Assembly (NCBI RefSeq): GCF_000003195.3
Contig: NC_012870.2
Span: 48,858,967 to 48,922,966 of the forward strand
DNA: 64,000 nucleotides
From: Sorghum bicolor
Taxonomy: Eukaryota > Streptophyta > Magnoliopsida > Poales > Poaceae
Direction of reading: 5' to 3'
Below are positions 12,001 to 21,024 of the stretch, in pieces. How positions within the stretch are numbered: the stretch's first letter is position 1; each line of letters begins with the position of its first letter. Under the pieces are notes generated by a model that worked only from the letters and a program-made list of their open reading frames with translations, was not told the origin of the DNA and ran no database searches. The translations under genes and the position numbers were made by a program.

Positions 12001-12160
12001 AGCAACTCAAGCCGCGCAGCTGCTTCCCGACCAGCTCCGATTACCTGAGCAGGAGACAGCCAGAAAGAACTCAAAATCCAAGGAGCACAAAGAAGTACAA
12101 CTGGTCGATGGCAGCCCCGAGAAGACGGCCCTCATCGGGGCCAACCTGGATCCAAAATAG
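9014..12160 (+). CDS. Element 3 gag-protease polyprotein
   Basis: An open frame of 1048 codons. I chose the ATG at 9014 because upstream codons in frame overlap the primer site. The first 400 or so residues are variable and charged (RRHRSRSPDNRR). Residues about 463-625 are the retrotransposon gag domain, with the conserved QAGHQWLLGLPEDSFDSW and RKNEPLRDYIRRFSDMR. After it comes an Arg/Asp-rich stretch and the knuckle-like CQLHPKSNHTMEEC. The aspartic protease follows, with VLVDGGSSIDIL near residue 855 as catalytic loop (DGG in place of the usual DTG/DSG, common in this lineage) and AILGR as the flap-side motif. The frame ends with LDPK-TAG (12158-12160), and the RT frame continues without shift. 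Gag builds the particle; the protease cuts the polyprotein. Confidence 0.9.
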   Translation: MVTIPASATVPEGLTFTVGQITWTTCSGGLTTTVSKETQIQSEITPSPTTHMAAPSARPPFPLYKGKKIDSSDLLQALDRADSKPLEVSQLVDGVLRRPDQAAPADFFKSRRPTRVATHERLGTSLTITSTPSGQSVELKKEDYPCGLNNSASVYSQHTQSVFSKAGWSPTRNDRHYVNMVTNRELRDGQVSSTNSSTGSVPTEVINTEDEDYDLDFTSHPPGFPRFPTFPPQRGDIVFNVSADEPVVDGETDDQRQLREQRNADRARRRADEQQQMPPNNLNDAFDMVGDQLVYKTPSANVAVAMANLDRLPDTPECQGVRTSIRAHLIAAMGQTATLLKRVQDVSYTEAASDQTNRSRASPSPSRRHRSRSPDNRRKDSRRDDGGRDADGRRKQNRVCGQEVNQHRDLRHNIPPKDARDRINRRATERAVHENLRRIEYDATHGPPGLRQFSSHLRQVMWPHNFKLEKLKKYDGKENPENWITLYEIAVRSAVGDEHVKANYFPVVLDQAGHQWLLGLPEDSFDSWEELRQAFIDNFIATCEQPGNKYDLERIRDRKNEPLRDYIRRFSDMRLKIPKISHDEAISAFIKGLRFHEALRNKLLRKRPTTVAELLATAKNYADADDAEKLIRDDARGPDQPPRRDDGRGRYDSRNHRRSDNRDHREGWDRRRDNRDDFRGKRPRGYDYEVNTVKRPNGRRDYQEDYNKTLKGPCQLHPKSNHTMEECRVLKSIYTRRAAQDDSAKKNNKRDGHDHEDEDEDQDRDPRHQYVSPTDVVHSIFGGKVSIESKRERKLLKRACLNIDSTDGLIADPKFPPWSHREISFSRKDQWAAIPEPGCFPLILDPCINSIRFERVLVDGGSSIDILFRNSLPALKISPAQLKPYDAQFWGVLPGQSSVPLGQITLPVQFGTPDHFRTEFINFVVADFDGTYHAILGRLSLTKFMAVPHYSYLVLKMPTEKGVLTVRGNVYTAYTCEEESFKITEAIDLSIRMAETATQAAQLLPDQLRLPEQETARKNSKSKEHKEVQLVDGSPEKTALIGANLDPK

Positions 12161-14869
12161 GAAGACGCGCTCGTCAGGTTTCTAAGGGACAACGTAAGCG
12201 TTTTCGCATGGAAACCCGCAGACATGCCCGGCGTCCCACGAAACCTGATCGAGCACTCCTTAAATGTCTCGAAGACCGCAAGACCAATCAAGCAAAAGCT
12301 ACGACGGTTCGCTCGTGACAAAAAGGAGGCTATTAGGACAGAAATCACACGGCTTCTAGCAGCCGGATTCATAAAAGAAGTGTATCACCCCGATTGGCTC
12401 GCCAATCCGGTTCTTGTACGCAAAAAGAATAATGAATGGAGAATGTGCGTTGATTACACTGATCTCAATAAACACTGTCCTAAAGATCCTTTTGGTCTCC
12501 CTCGCATCGACGAGGTGGTCGACTCAACGGCCGGATGCGAACTCCTCTCCTTTCTAGACTGCTACTCTGGTTATCACCAGATTTCGCTAAAGGAAGAAGA
12601 TCAGATCAAAACGTCTTTTATTACACTTTTCGGTGCATACTGCTACACGACCATGTCTTTCGGACTCAAAAACGCCGGAGCCACTTATCAAAGGGCCATC
12701 CAGCAATGCCTCACGACGAGATTCGTGATGACCTCGTCGAGGCCTATGTGGACGACGTGGTCGTAAAAACAAGGGACGCGAGCACCCTAATCGACAACTT
12801 AGACCAAACTTTCAAGGCACTCAATAGGTACAAGTGGAAGTTCAACCCCAAGAAATGCATTTTCGGCGTTCCTTCCGGTCTACTGCTCGGCAACGTTGTC
12901 AGTCGCGACGGCATACGACCAAACCCTTCAAAAGTAAAGGCGGTACTCGACATGCGACCACCGAAGAACATAAAGGATATCCAAAAGCTAACCGGATGTA
13001 TGGCCGCCCTCAGTCGCTTCATCTCAAGGCTAGGAGAAAAAGGCCTACCTTTCTTCAAACTATTAAAAGCGTCGGAAAAATTTTCTTGGACAGAAGAAGC
13101 CGACACCGCATTCAACCAGCTTAAGACCTTCCTCACTTCACCACCTGTCCTTACAGCACCTCAGCCCAATGAAGACCTACTCCTTTACATTGCTGCAACC
13201 GACAGGGTTGTTTCCACGGCAATAGTGGTCGAGCGAGGTGAACCAGGTCACGCCTACAAGGTCCAGAGACCAGTTTACTTCATAAGTGAAGTCTTAAACG
13301 AGTCCAAGGCCAGGTATCCACAAATACAGAAGCTCATATATGCCATTCTAATAACGTCAAGAAAGCTGAAGCACTACTTCGACGGCCATCGAGTCCTGGT
13401 GACAACCAGTTTCCCTCTCGGGGACATCCTGCGCAATAAAGATGCCAATGGCAGAATCGTGAAATGGGCAATGGAATTATGTCCATTTTCCCTGGAGTTC
13501 CAGAGTCGCACCACTGTCAAGTCTCAGGCCCTGGTCGATTTCATTGCTGAATGGACGGATCTCAACGAGCCTTCCGTTCCCGATGTCTCAGACCACTGGT
13601 CAATGTTCTTTGACGGGTCCTTGAACATCAATGGTGCCGGCGCTGGGATACTGTTCGTATCACCCAACAAGGACAAACTGCGTTACGTCCTTCGGATCCT
13701 TTTTCCGGCGTCAAACAACGTCGCCGAATACGAAGCATGCTTGCATGGCATAAGACTAGCCGTTGAGCTGGGAGTCAAGCGCCTCTATGTTTATGGCGAC
13801 TCCGCTTTGGTCATCAACCAGCTCAACAAGGAGTGGGACGCAACCCACGAGAAGATGGATCTCTACTACAAAGAAATTCGCAAATGGGAAACCAACTTCT
13901 ACGGCATAGAGTACATCCACGTGGTCCGGGATAAGAACCAAGCAGCAGATGCGTTGTCGAAGTTAGGCTCATCTCGGGCCCAGATCCCGCGGGGTATTTT
14001 CATCCAGGACATCCACGAGCCGAGCGTAGGCTCCTCCCTGGTCGACAAGCAACCCACCGAGGCAATGCTCATAGACGACGCCACTCCGACAACCGGTGGG
14101 CGTGACTGGCGTACCCCGTTCATCAAATACATATCGGACGGGACAGGCCTTCAGGACAAAACAGAGAACGAGCGCCTCATTCGACGATCAAAGAACTACA
14201 TCCTGGTCGACGGCAAACTCATGCGGAAAAACGCAAGCTCCGAAGTACTGCTCGAGTGCATACCCCAAGACGATAAAATACGTGTCAGTGGCACATCCAC
14301 GTGCCAACGGTCAAGCTGAACGTGCTAACGGAATGATCGTTGACGCCCTAAAGAAAAGGTTGTACACCGAAAACGACAGAGCACCCGGTCGATGGATGAA
14401 AGAATTGCCGGCAGTGGTCTGGGGCCTCCGAACTCAGACCAGTCGAAACACAGGGGTGTCTCCCTACTTCATGGTGTACGGTTCAGAGGCGGTCCTGCCG
14501 TCTGACATACACTTCGGATCTCCTAGAATCGAACACTTCGACCAGGCGACCGCCGACAACGCCAGAGAACTCGAAATCAATTGCATGGAGGAAAAGCGTT
14601 TAGATTCTTGTCTCCGAACAGCAAAATATCTCGCGGCAGTCAGGCGATACTACAACAGGAACATCAAGGACCGCTCCTTCGTGGTCGGCGATCTGGTACT
14701 TCGATGGAAAACAAGCCAGGAGGGAATGCACAAGCTATCCACTCCCTGGGAAGGACCCTTCGTGGTGACCGAGGTCACACGACCTACGTCCTACAGATTG
14801 GCATACCCAGACGGAACACGAGTGCCTAACTCTTGGCACATAGACAAACTGCGACGTTTCTATCCATAA
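12161..14869 (+). pseudogene. Element 3 pol: RT-RNase H with frameshift, integrase core deleted
   Basis: The pol frame continues in phase after the TAG at 12158. RT is recognisable from VFAWKPADMPG through CVDYTDLNK and [12 protein letters not shown] one-base loss near 12710 shifts the frame just before the catalytic YVDD (about 12746). The frame then runs open to 14319 through RNase H ([15 protein letters not shown]). Near 14280 the reading jumps from a linker (LECIPQDD) straight to the end of the integrase core ([16 protein letters not shown]). Compared with element 4, about 155 residues are gone, including the zinc finger and the first two catalytic Asp; only the Glu of the DDE triad remains. 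The C-terminal part (open to 14869) ends IDKLRRFYP. It cannot integrate by itself. Confidence 0.9.
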
Positions 14870-15137
14870 AGTTTTCCTTTGTAAGTATCTTATAATTGTT
14901 AATAATGAAATTCTCTATTTTTTGCCTATACCTTGTCGCACACAGCACTCGGCAAAACTTCTGCAATGGATGCTCTTAACGACTACCAAGACAAATACGG
15001 TGACACGTCACTCAGATAATCTTACAGCGCTCAAAACAACAGTCAGGACAAAAAGCAAACTTTATTACAAACTTTACATACAAAGTTTACAATAAATACC
15101 CTGACGGGCAGACACTAGTCTATTCCTACAGACTACT
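14870..15137. other. Element 3 convergent spacer between pol and antisense gene
   Basis: About 270 bp separate the pol stop from the stop of the antisense gene. No ORF or repeat was recognised. Transcripts of both strands would meet or overlap here. Confidence 0.5.
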
Positions 15138-18100
15138 CTATTGGCCTAGCTGCTCGGGCTGATCACCCGCCTGGCCCTGCTGCCCGGACGAAGGGGTCGG
15201 GGCCACCGGCGCCTGGCTGGTCGAGACCGCAGGCGTCGACCGCCCATCTCCCGCAACGGACGCGCCCGACAACTCCCTGGCCGACCTATCTGAACTCGGC
15301 TGGTCTGGGGGAGTGGCCGTTCCGCACAGATTGATGTCGCCGATCACTGTCGACGACAAGTCCAGCAGACTACCCCGAAGCTCGTCCGCTTCCTGTGGGC
15401 CGACCTCCTTCGGGTACCCCTTCTCCAGCCTGCTCAAGTCGACCAGGGGGTAGTGGGCGCGCACCATGCTGAGGACGTGCGCGCCGGCAAACTCCCCGGC
15501 GTCCTTCACGAACTGCTGGAGCCAGTCCCACGCCCGTTGCGCCTTCTCGACTAGGGTCAACTGTGGCGCGCGGGGCTGGCTCTCCGGGAGCTCGGGACTC
15601 ATCAGGTCTAGGACCGGGGACACTCCTTTCCAGATCCTGCAGCAGTTGACCTTCCAGGAGTCCCGGTCCTTGATCAGATCATCCAGGTGCTTCTTGGCGT
15701 TCACCTTGAGCACTGCAAACGAAACAAAGCGTTATTTTCGGCATACCAAACAAACAAAGGGGCGACAAGCAGCAGCTAACAAGGCGGCACCCATTACCAG
15801 ATAATTCCCGGTCCTTTCGACCCAATTCCTCTCCTGCTCGCCGCTCGGACTCCAGCGCACCGGCGAGCTGTTGGCTGAGCTGCTCCTTCTCTTGTTGGAG
15901 GCGCGCCACCTCCTCCTCCAAGTCTGCATGAATCATAAACTGGTCAGTAAAGCAAACTACACAAGTACGCAAAGCTGCTCGGAGCGTGTGACTAACCTTC
16001 TCGCTGCTGGTACTGGTCGGCCAAGCGACGAGTGAGGTCGAGACGACGCTCCTCCTGGGCGCTCATCTCGGCCACCTTCTCCCCGACTTCCGACCGCAGC
16101 CGGTCTACCTCCGCGGCCAGGGCCTTGTTCTCGGCCACGACGCCTTCTATCTGGTCAAAGCACCGTTTCCGGTACTTTGCCGTTTTCATTGCGCCCTACA
16201 AAGCGAACATATAACGACCATGCAAGACAAGGCATAGAATGTACAGCAGTACAAAAAGTCGCTTACCTTGACTTCGTCGACGAGGCGCTTGGCCGCGCGC
16301 TCCACCCTGGCGGCCTCCTCGGTCTCGGCGAGCTCTTCATGCCCGATAAAGTGATCCCCGCGTCGGCGCCACACATACACGTGTTGGCGGCCATCACGGG
16401 GACGACCCTCAATCTCCTCCACCTCGTCCTCGGAGGCCGCCTGAGCTTCCTCCTCCCGCGCTGCGTTGCTTCCGGTAGCGGTCCCAGGCATTACTGGTCC
16501 CCGGACCAGACCCGGGGAGCCTGCAGTCGAAGCGGCCCCTGCTCGGGGCGGTGTGGAGACTTCACCCTCCCCGGCGGGAGGAGGGGTCGGGGCCCTTCCC
16601 TCCCTTTCCGTGGTGCTGGCTGGGGGAGGCGTCCCCATAGCCTCCTCAACCCTGGTCGGGCTGCTCAACGTAGCCGGTGCCGCGGCCGTGGACTCCTCGG
16701 CGCTCTCAGGCACGGCTGCAGCCGTAGGCTGCTCTACGGTCTGCGGGGCCGCGTCTTCAGCAGCGCAAACCGGCTCACTCGTCCCCTAGCCAGCGGCATG
16801 GCCAGGGTTGACATCCGACGCCGCGCTAAAGGAACAAAACTACAATAAAAAAAACATCGGTGAAATACGTAAGTTGAACACTTACAGGTTTGAGCGGCGG
16901 TGGGTCGCGGTAAACCTCCTTCTCGTCCGACCAGTCGGCACCTGTGCTCCCGACTCCCCAGCGCGAGGCGCAGGTGGATCGACGGCCACACGGTCGGCAG
17001 TGGTCGCTCCGTCGTCCGTACGGCTAGGAGGCCTCCGGACCAACGACGGAACGGCCTCCTCCTCCTCCTCGTCGTCGTCGATCCGAACGAACCGACGCCG
17101 CTTCGGCGCTCGGCTGCTCTCCGCCGGCAGTGTCGGCATCGGCGACGGATCCACAGGCACTGGCCTTTTCCCCAACACCCTTTCCTCGGTGGTTGGGACG
17201 GGGTGGGCTTGTTCCTCCTCACTGCTGGTGTAATGATCACACCGAGCAGCGTCCTCCTCTAGCGGGTCTTCTCCCGCAGGATTCTCCATCCCCGGTGCCA
17301 GTGATACATACACTGTGCACCGGTCGACATCGCCGATCTGCAAAAAGCAACAAAGATGAGCCAGCCACATACGATATACGAATACTAAAACAAAATAATC
17401 TGCAACATACCTTTGGTGCTGGTCGGCCTAACTTGAAGGCTTGCACCCGATCACTGCCACGGATGAAGCCTCCGTCCGCGAAGTTGAACAGCTCATTCAA
17501 CAGCCGTTGTACCTCTGCCTTCTCCAAGATCTCCGGTCGCATCCTGGTCGGGTCCACGCTTCCGGCATACTCGTACGCCGAGTGCACCCTCTTCTGGCAG
17601 GGCATCACCCGACGACAAATAAAGTTGCCGACCACGCCAAGCCCATCCAGGCGCGACCAGTCGATCAACTTCATCAGATCCGCCACTTGACCGTCGAACT
17701 CCGGGCGGTCGGTCCAGCTCACCCTCTTCTCGGGAATGTACCCCACGTCGCAGAACGTGGAGCTGCCCGGTTCCTCCCTGACGTAGAACCACTTCCTATA
17801 CCATTCGGTCAAGGAAGTGTTCCATGGACAGTGCAGGTAGTGATTCTTCATTCCATCACGAAGGTTGAGGTATACTCCACCTGCAACCTTGGAGCCTCCA
17901 ACTGCTCCCTTCTTCCTCAAGCAGAAAAGGTAACGAAAAAGATCGAAGTGCGGCTCTATGCCAACATAGGCCTCGCACAGATGAATAAACGTGGAGATAA
18001 GGAGAATTGAGTTCGGGTGCAGATTGCAAATCCCGATCTCATAATACAAAAGAAGACCTTGGAGAAAAGGATGAACCGGAACCCCAAATCCCCTCTTAAC

Positions 18101-18298
18101 GAAATCTTCGAACACGACGATCTCACCGGCACGAGGGTCGGGGAAGCTTTCTCCTTCCGGCGCTCTCCAGCCGCCAAGCTCCGAGCTGTGCAGGAGTCCC
18201 ATGTCGACGAGGTCACCGAGGGATTTGGTGGTGCTGCGGGACTTCTTCCACTCCTTGGCCATCAGTTCGGCCCTCTTCTTGGAGTCGCTCTTCGCCAT
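15138..18298 (-). pseudogene. Element 3 antisense gene, PF04195-like domain plus coiled coil, six exons, one in-frame stop
   Basis: A spliced gene opposite to gag-pol. I can place exons on the - strand at 18298-17411, 17337-16886, 16825-16267, 16195-15997, 15923-15798 and 15712-15138, all introns GT-AG, with phases that keep one frame of 932 codons plus a stop. Exon 1 (296 codons, from ATG 18298) has ELGGWRAPEGESFPDP, IVVFEDFVKRGFGVPVHPFL and WNTSLTEWYRKWFYV, the pattern of the 'putative gypsy type transposon' domain (PF04195). Exons 2-3 are acidic and Pro-rich. Exons 4-5 are heptad-rich coiled coil (AENKALAAEVDRLRSEV; EEEVARLQQEKEQLSQQL). Exon 6 ends in a Pro/Ser tail. A TAG at 16788-16786 in exon 3 interrupts it. 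Its molecular function is not known. Confidence 0.82.
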
Positions 18299-18708
18299 TG
18301 GAGGTGAGAAGTCGATTTGGGTTACGAAGATGCAGGTGATTGAAAGAGGCGAGAATGGAAGACTTGAGGGCAATGGCAGGGTAAGGAGTACAGGCGGAAC
18401 TGTCAGGCTCTTATAACCCGCAACTCCACCTCTCCCATTTCCTGTATTCTCGGGAAGTGGGCGGGCCATGCGGCGGATGCGGCGTTTCGGTTTACAATGA
18501 TTATAGACAATTAATGCGGCGGAGTTTTCGTACCAATTGATGGTTTCCTTTTTCTCAAACCACGCAAATGGCGGCTGCACAGTTGCCAGGCGTAACTTTT
18601 CATGCGTCCATCTGACAACCCATCAGGAGGTCTCGTCATGTCAACTTTAACTAAAAAGATCGTTTCAATAAAAAGAAGACAAATATGCCAGAGAGTCAAC
18701 AATCCGGG
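18299..18708. other. Element 3 leader of the antisense gene and start of 3' untranslated region
   Basis: Contains the 5' leader and TATA box of the antisense gene (18408-18416). No other coding sequence is supported. Confidence 0.5.
18408..18416 (-). promoter_or_regulatory. TATA box of element 3 antisense gene
   Basis: On the - strand TTATAAGAG lies about 110-118 bp upstream of the ATG at 18298, a normal distance for a plant RNA polymerase II promoter plus a short leader. Comparable boxes precede the antisense genes of elements 1 and 4. Confidence 0.65.
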
Positions 18709-18897
18709 GACTGCACCGACTACCGAGCACTTGATGCTCGGGGACTGGTCGACCAGTCCATCAGCTCGGAACTTCAAAGACTGCACCGACCACCGAGCAA
18801 TTGATGCTCGGGGACTGGTCGCCCAGTCCATCAGCTCGGAACTTCAAAGACTACACTGACCACCGAGCACTCGATGCTCGGGGACTGGTCGTACAGT
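18709..18897 (+). repeat. 70-bp tandem repeat, about 2.7 copies
   Basis: Units start at 18709, 18779 and 18849 with GACTGCACCGAC (third copy GACTACACTGAC). Each carries a hairpin CCGAGCA..TGCTCGG followed by GGGGACTGGTCG and, in two units, CAGTCCATCAGCTCGGAAC. Period is 70 bp with few mismatches. Confidence 0.9.
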
Positions 18898-19597
18898 ATA
18901 GCAACGCAGAATACTAAGCAGCGCACTTGGCGCCTGGGTACTGGTCGTCGTACTATTATTTACGTTCCCAACCGCGCTTGGGGACTTGTCCAACGGAACC
19001 TACACCGTGCTCGGGGACTGTGCCGACTACCGAGCACTACATGCTAGGGGACTGTACCGACCACCGAGCGTTATATGCTCGGGGACTGGTCGATTAATCT
19101 ATTCAATTGCAGTCAGACTGGTAAATTCAACTTTTTAGACCTTGCTACAAGGCTCATACTTCGCCTTCCAGCAAGCTCGGGGACTACATCGGTACGATGC
19201 ATCTGGCGATGCATCTCAGTTTTAGAATTTCTTTGAGGACTTTTCTTTTGACCCCGGCACCACGTGCCTACGTCACCTACTACCAGGCTCGGGGACTAAG
19301 TGGGCACACTTCACCTTGCGGTGAATATGCTTGGTTTTTTTTAGGTCCATGCTTTTCAGAAAAGTAAAGTGGGCACACTTCACCAAGAAAGAAATCTTTT
19401 TTAATTTAGAGCACCATGCATTCTTCAAACAACCTGCTTCTTCGATGTCAATGTTGATCAACTGTTTTTTGAGTTGGTCAAAATACTGTTGCAACTGTTT
19501 GGACGACTTTCCTGCTTATTGAAGACGTCAAGCCTCACTGGTCGAAGAAGCTCAAGACGGCGTGTTACATCACAATACATGGTGCTCGGGGACTAGC
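18723..19597 (+). repeat. Array of purine-tract-like motifs GCTCGGGGACT before the 3' LTR
   Basis: The 11-mer GCTCGGGGACT occurs at 18736, 18806, 18876, 19009, 19077, 19175, 19287 and 19584; one-base variants are at 18976 and 19043. The last copy lies directly before the 3' LTR at 19598 and is the natural polypurine tract. Five copies are preceded by a short inverted repeat (for example CCGAGCACTTGATGCTCGG at 18723-18741) that would form a hairpin overlapping the motif. Confidence 0.85.
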
Positions 19598-20057
19598 TGT
19601 GGGGGGATAGACCCCTATACCCTTACGGCTAGACTTGGGCCAGGAGGCTTGGCCCATTACGAGACGAGTTCAAGGCTTGATCCGACAGCCTGGAGTTTCG
19701 CGCAAGGAAGCAAGATGCGGAGATCAAGGAGGATTCTAGTCGGTTAGAATAGGAATTGATATCGAACTATCTATGACAATTGTAACCGACTAGGATTAGT
19801 TTCCAGATCTGTAACCCTGCCCTTCAGACTATATAAGGAGAGGCAAGGGACCCCCCTAGGACATACGATTCTCTCAACACAAATCAATACAACCAGACGC
19901 AGGACGTAGGTATTACGCCAACTCGGCGGCCGAACCTGGATAAAAAGCTTGTCCGAGTCTTGCGTCACCATCGAGTTCGTAGTTTGCGCACCGTCTACCG
20001 ATAAACTACTACCGTGGGTATACCCCAAGGTAGACTGCCGACCAGCTTTCGTCGACA
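19598..20057 (+). repeat. Element 3 3' LTR
   Basis: A 460-bp partner of 8507-8965, ending GTCGACA at 20057 and followed by the GTGGG duplication. It carries the TATA box TATATAAG at 19830-19837. Confidence 0.95.
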
Positions 20058-20650
20058 GTGGGGTGTTCCATGTCACTGGTTCGGGCTTGACTATAAAAAT
20101 TATCTCTAGATTTTTCTCTCCAAAATTGGTGTCTCTCAAAATTGGGTAAATCAGAGTCAATGTTGAGGATGCATCTTGAAGAGAAACCAAGATGGTTGCC
20201 CAGCTCTCTCCAAGACAACATAATTTCTTGTTTGAACATCCGAAAAACAATTCCCCCCTCATAGTATTGTAAAGTGCAAAGAAATTCGAGGGTGAGAAGA
20301 CGAGAACCCAGCTCAGTTATATTCCAAAAATTTGTCCAACCCATCATCTGAAAAATCAAGTCGAATTCAGTGTCCATACCTGTTTCTTGTAGTAGCATTG
20401 GATCGAGAGTAGGGGTGTGAATGAAATCTTTGTTCCTCAATTATTGATAGACTTCCTTCTCTCTTCGGGTCTTCAGTCCAAGGTCTCCTATCTTGAGAAG
20501 GACCTTGACTTGCTGACCTGATGAAGATGATGGAGCTTGTGTGGGTATCGGGTCGACGCTCATCTCTGATGGCAGTGAGGAGTGTCGGGATGAACTCCTT
20601 GGACCAATGTTCTTGAGAGCCTTCCCTGCATTCTTCACCTTCTTAAACAT
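20058..20650 (-). pseudogene. Element 2 extra ORF, N-terminal part (Athila ORF-like)
   Basis: Starts at ATG 20650 on the - strand (MFKKVKNAGKALKNIG), right after an intron-like acceptor TTTGTTTGCAG. An in-frame TAA at about 20443 interrupts it. The frame continues through FDLIFQMMGWTNFWNITELG, SRLLTLEFLCTLQYYEGG and FWREKSRDNFYSQARTSDM up to the element 3 insertion, then resumes at 8506. The central WNITELGSRLLTLEFL block resembles ATHILA ORF-1 type proteins. It lies in the same orientation as gag-protease, where Athila elements carry a third ORF. Function unknown. Confidence 0.65.
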
Positions 20651-20978
20651 CCTGCAAACAAAAGTTGGCAAAAACACAACTAGTGGAAAATGTGAGATAA
20701 AATGTTAGTGGTTAGCTGTCCGGAGTGTCAGTAGTCCAGGGGTTAATCGTTCAAATTTATATTTTGGTAGAGCCTCTCCCTAAACAACTTTTACTTCCAC
20801 TTGGACAGCGGGATCACTACTTGCTAGGTGATAAACACTCTCTCAAACGATCTCCAACCTTACTCTCCTCTTTCTCTCTACTTTCTTCTCTTCACTACAA
20901 GAGCTCCTTCTCGGCAAACTGAAACTTGTGTGGTTTTCTGGAGTGTTTGTTTGAAGAGAAGGGGAGCTGGAGTTGGCC

Positions 20979-20985
20979 TTTTATA
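20979..20985 (-). promoter_or_regulatory. Internal TATA box before the element 2 extra ORF
   Basis: The - strand reads CCTATAAAAGGCC about 330 bp upstream of ATG 20650. The interval contains a C/T- and A-rich leader ending in TTTGTTTGCAG just before the ATG, so a spliced leader is possible. This suggests the third ORF has its own transcript rather than relying on the LTR. Confidence 0.5.
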
Positions 20986-21024
20986 GGAGGAAGAGGGACA
21001 GGGCGGGCGCCCTTGGTAGGTGGG

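Larger units (their letters stand above)
8507..20057 (+). mobile_element. Element 3: Tat-type Ty3/gypsy retrotransposon nested in element 2
   Basis: LTRs at 8507-8965 (459 bp) and 19598-20057 (460 bp), TGTGGGGGG to GTCGACA, flanked by the perfect 5-bp repeat GTGGG (8502-8506, 20058-20062). Order: primer site, gag-protease, RT-RNase H, truncated integrase, then a spliced antisense gene on the - strand, a repeat-rich untranslated region and the purine tract. The LTRs differ at about 5 or 6 positions (about 1.2%), younger than its host element 2. A frameshift in RT and a deletion of most of integrase make it defective. The antisense gene between pol and the 3' LTR is typical of Tat-lineage elements such as RIRE2 and Grande. 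Confidence 0.95.

Noticed and set aside
18709..19110. Repeat-spacer pattern that could suggest a CRISPR array
   Set aside because: The units are contiguous 70-bp tandem repeats inside a plant retrotransposon, without unique spacers or cas genes.
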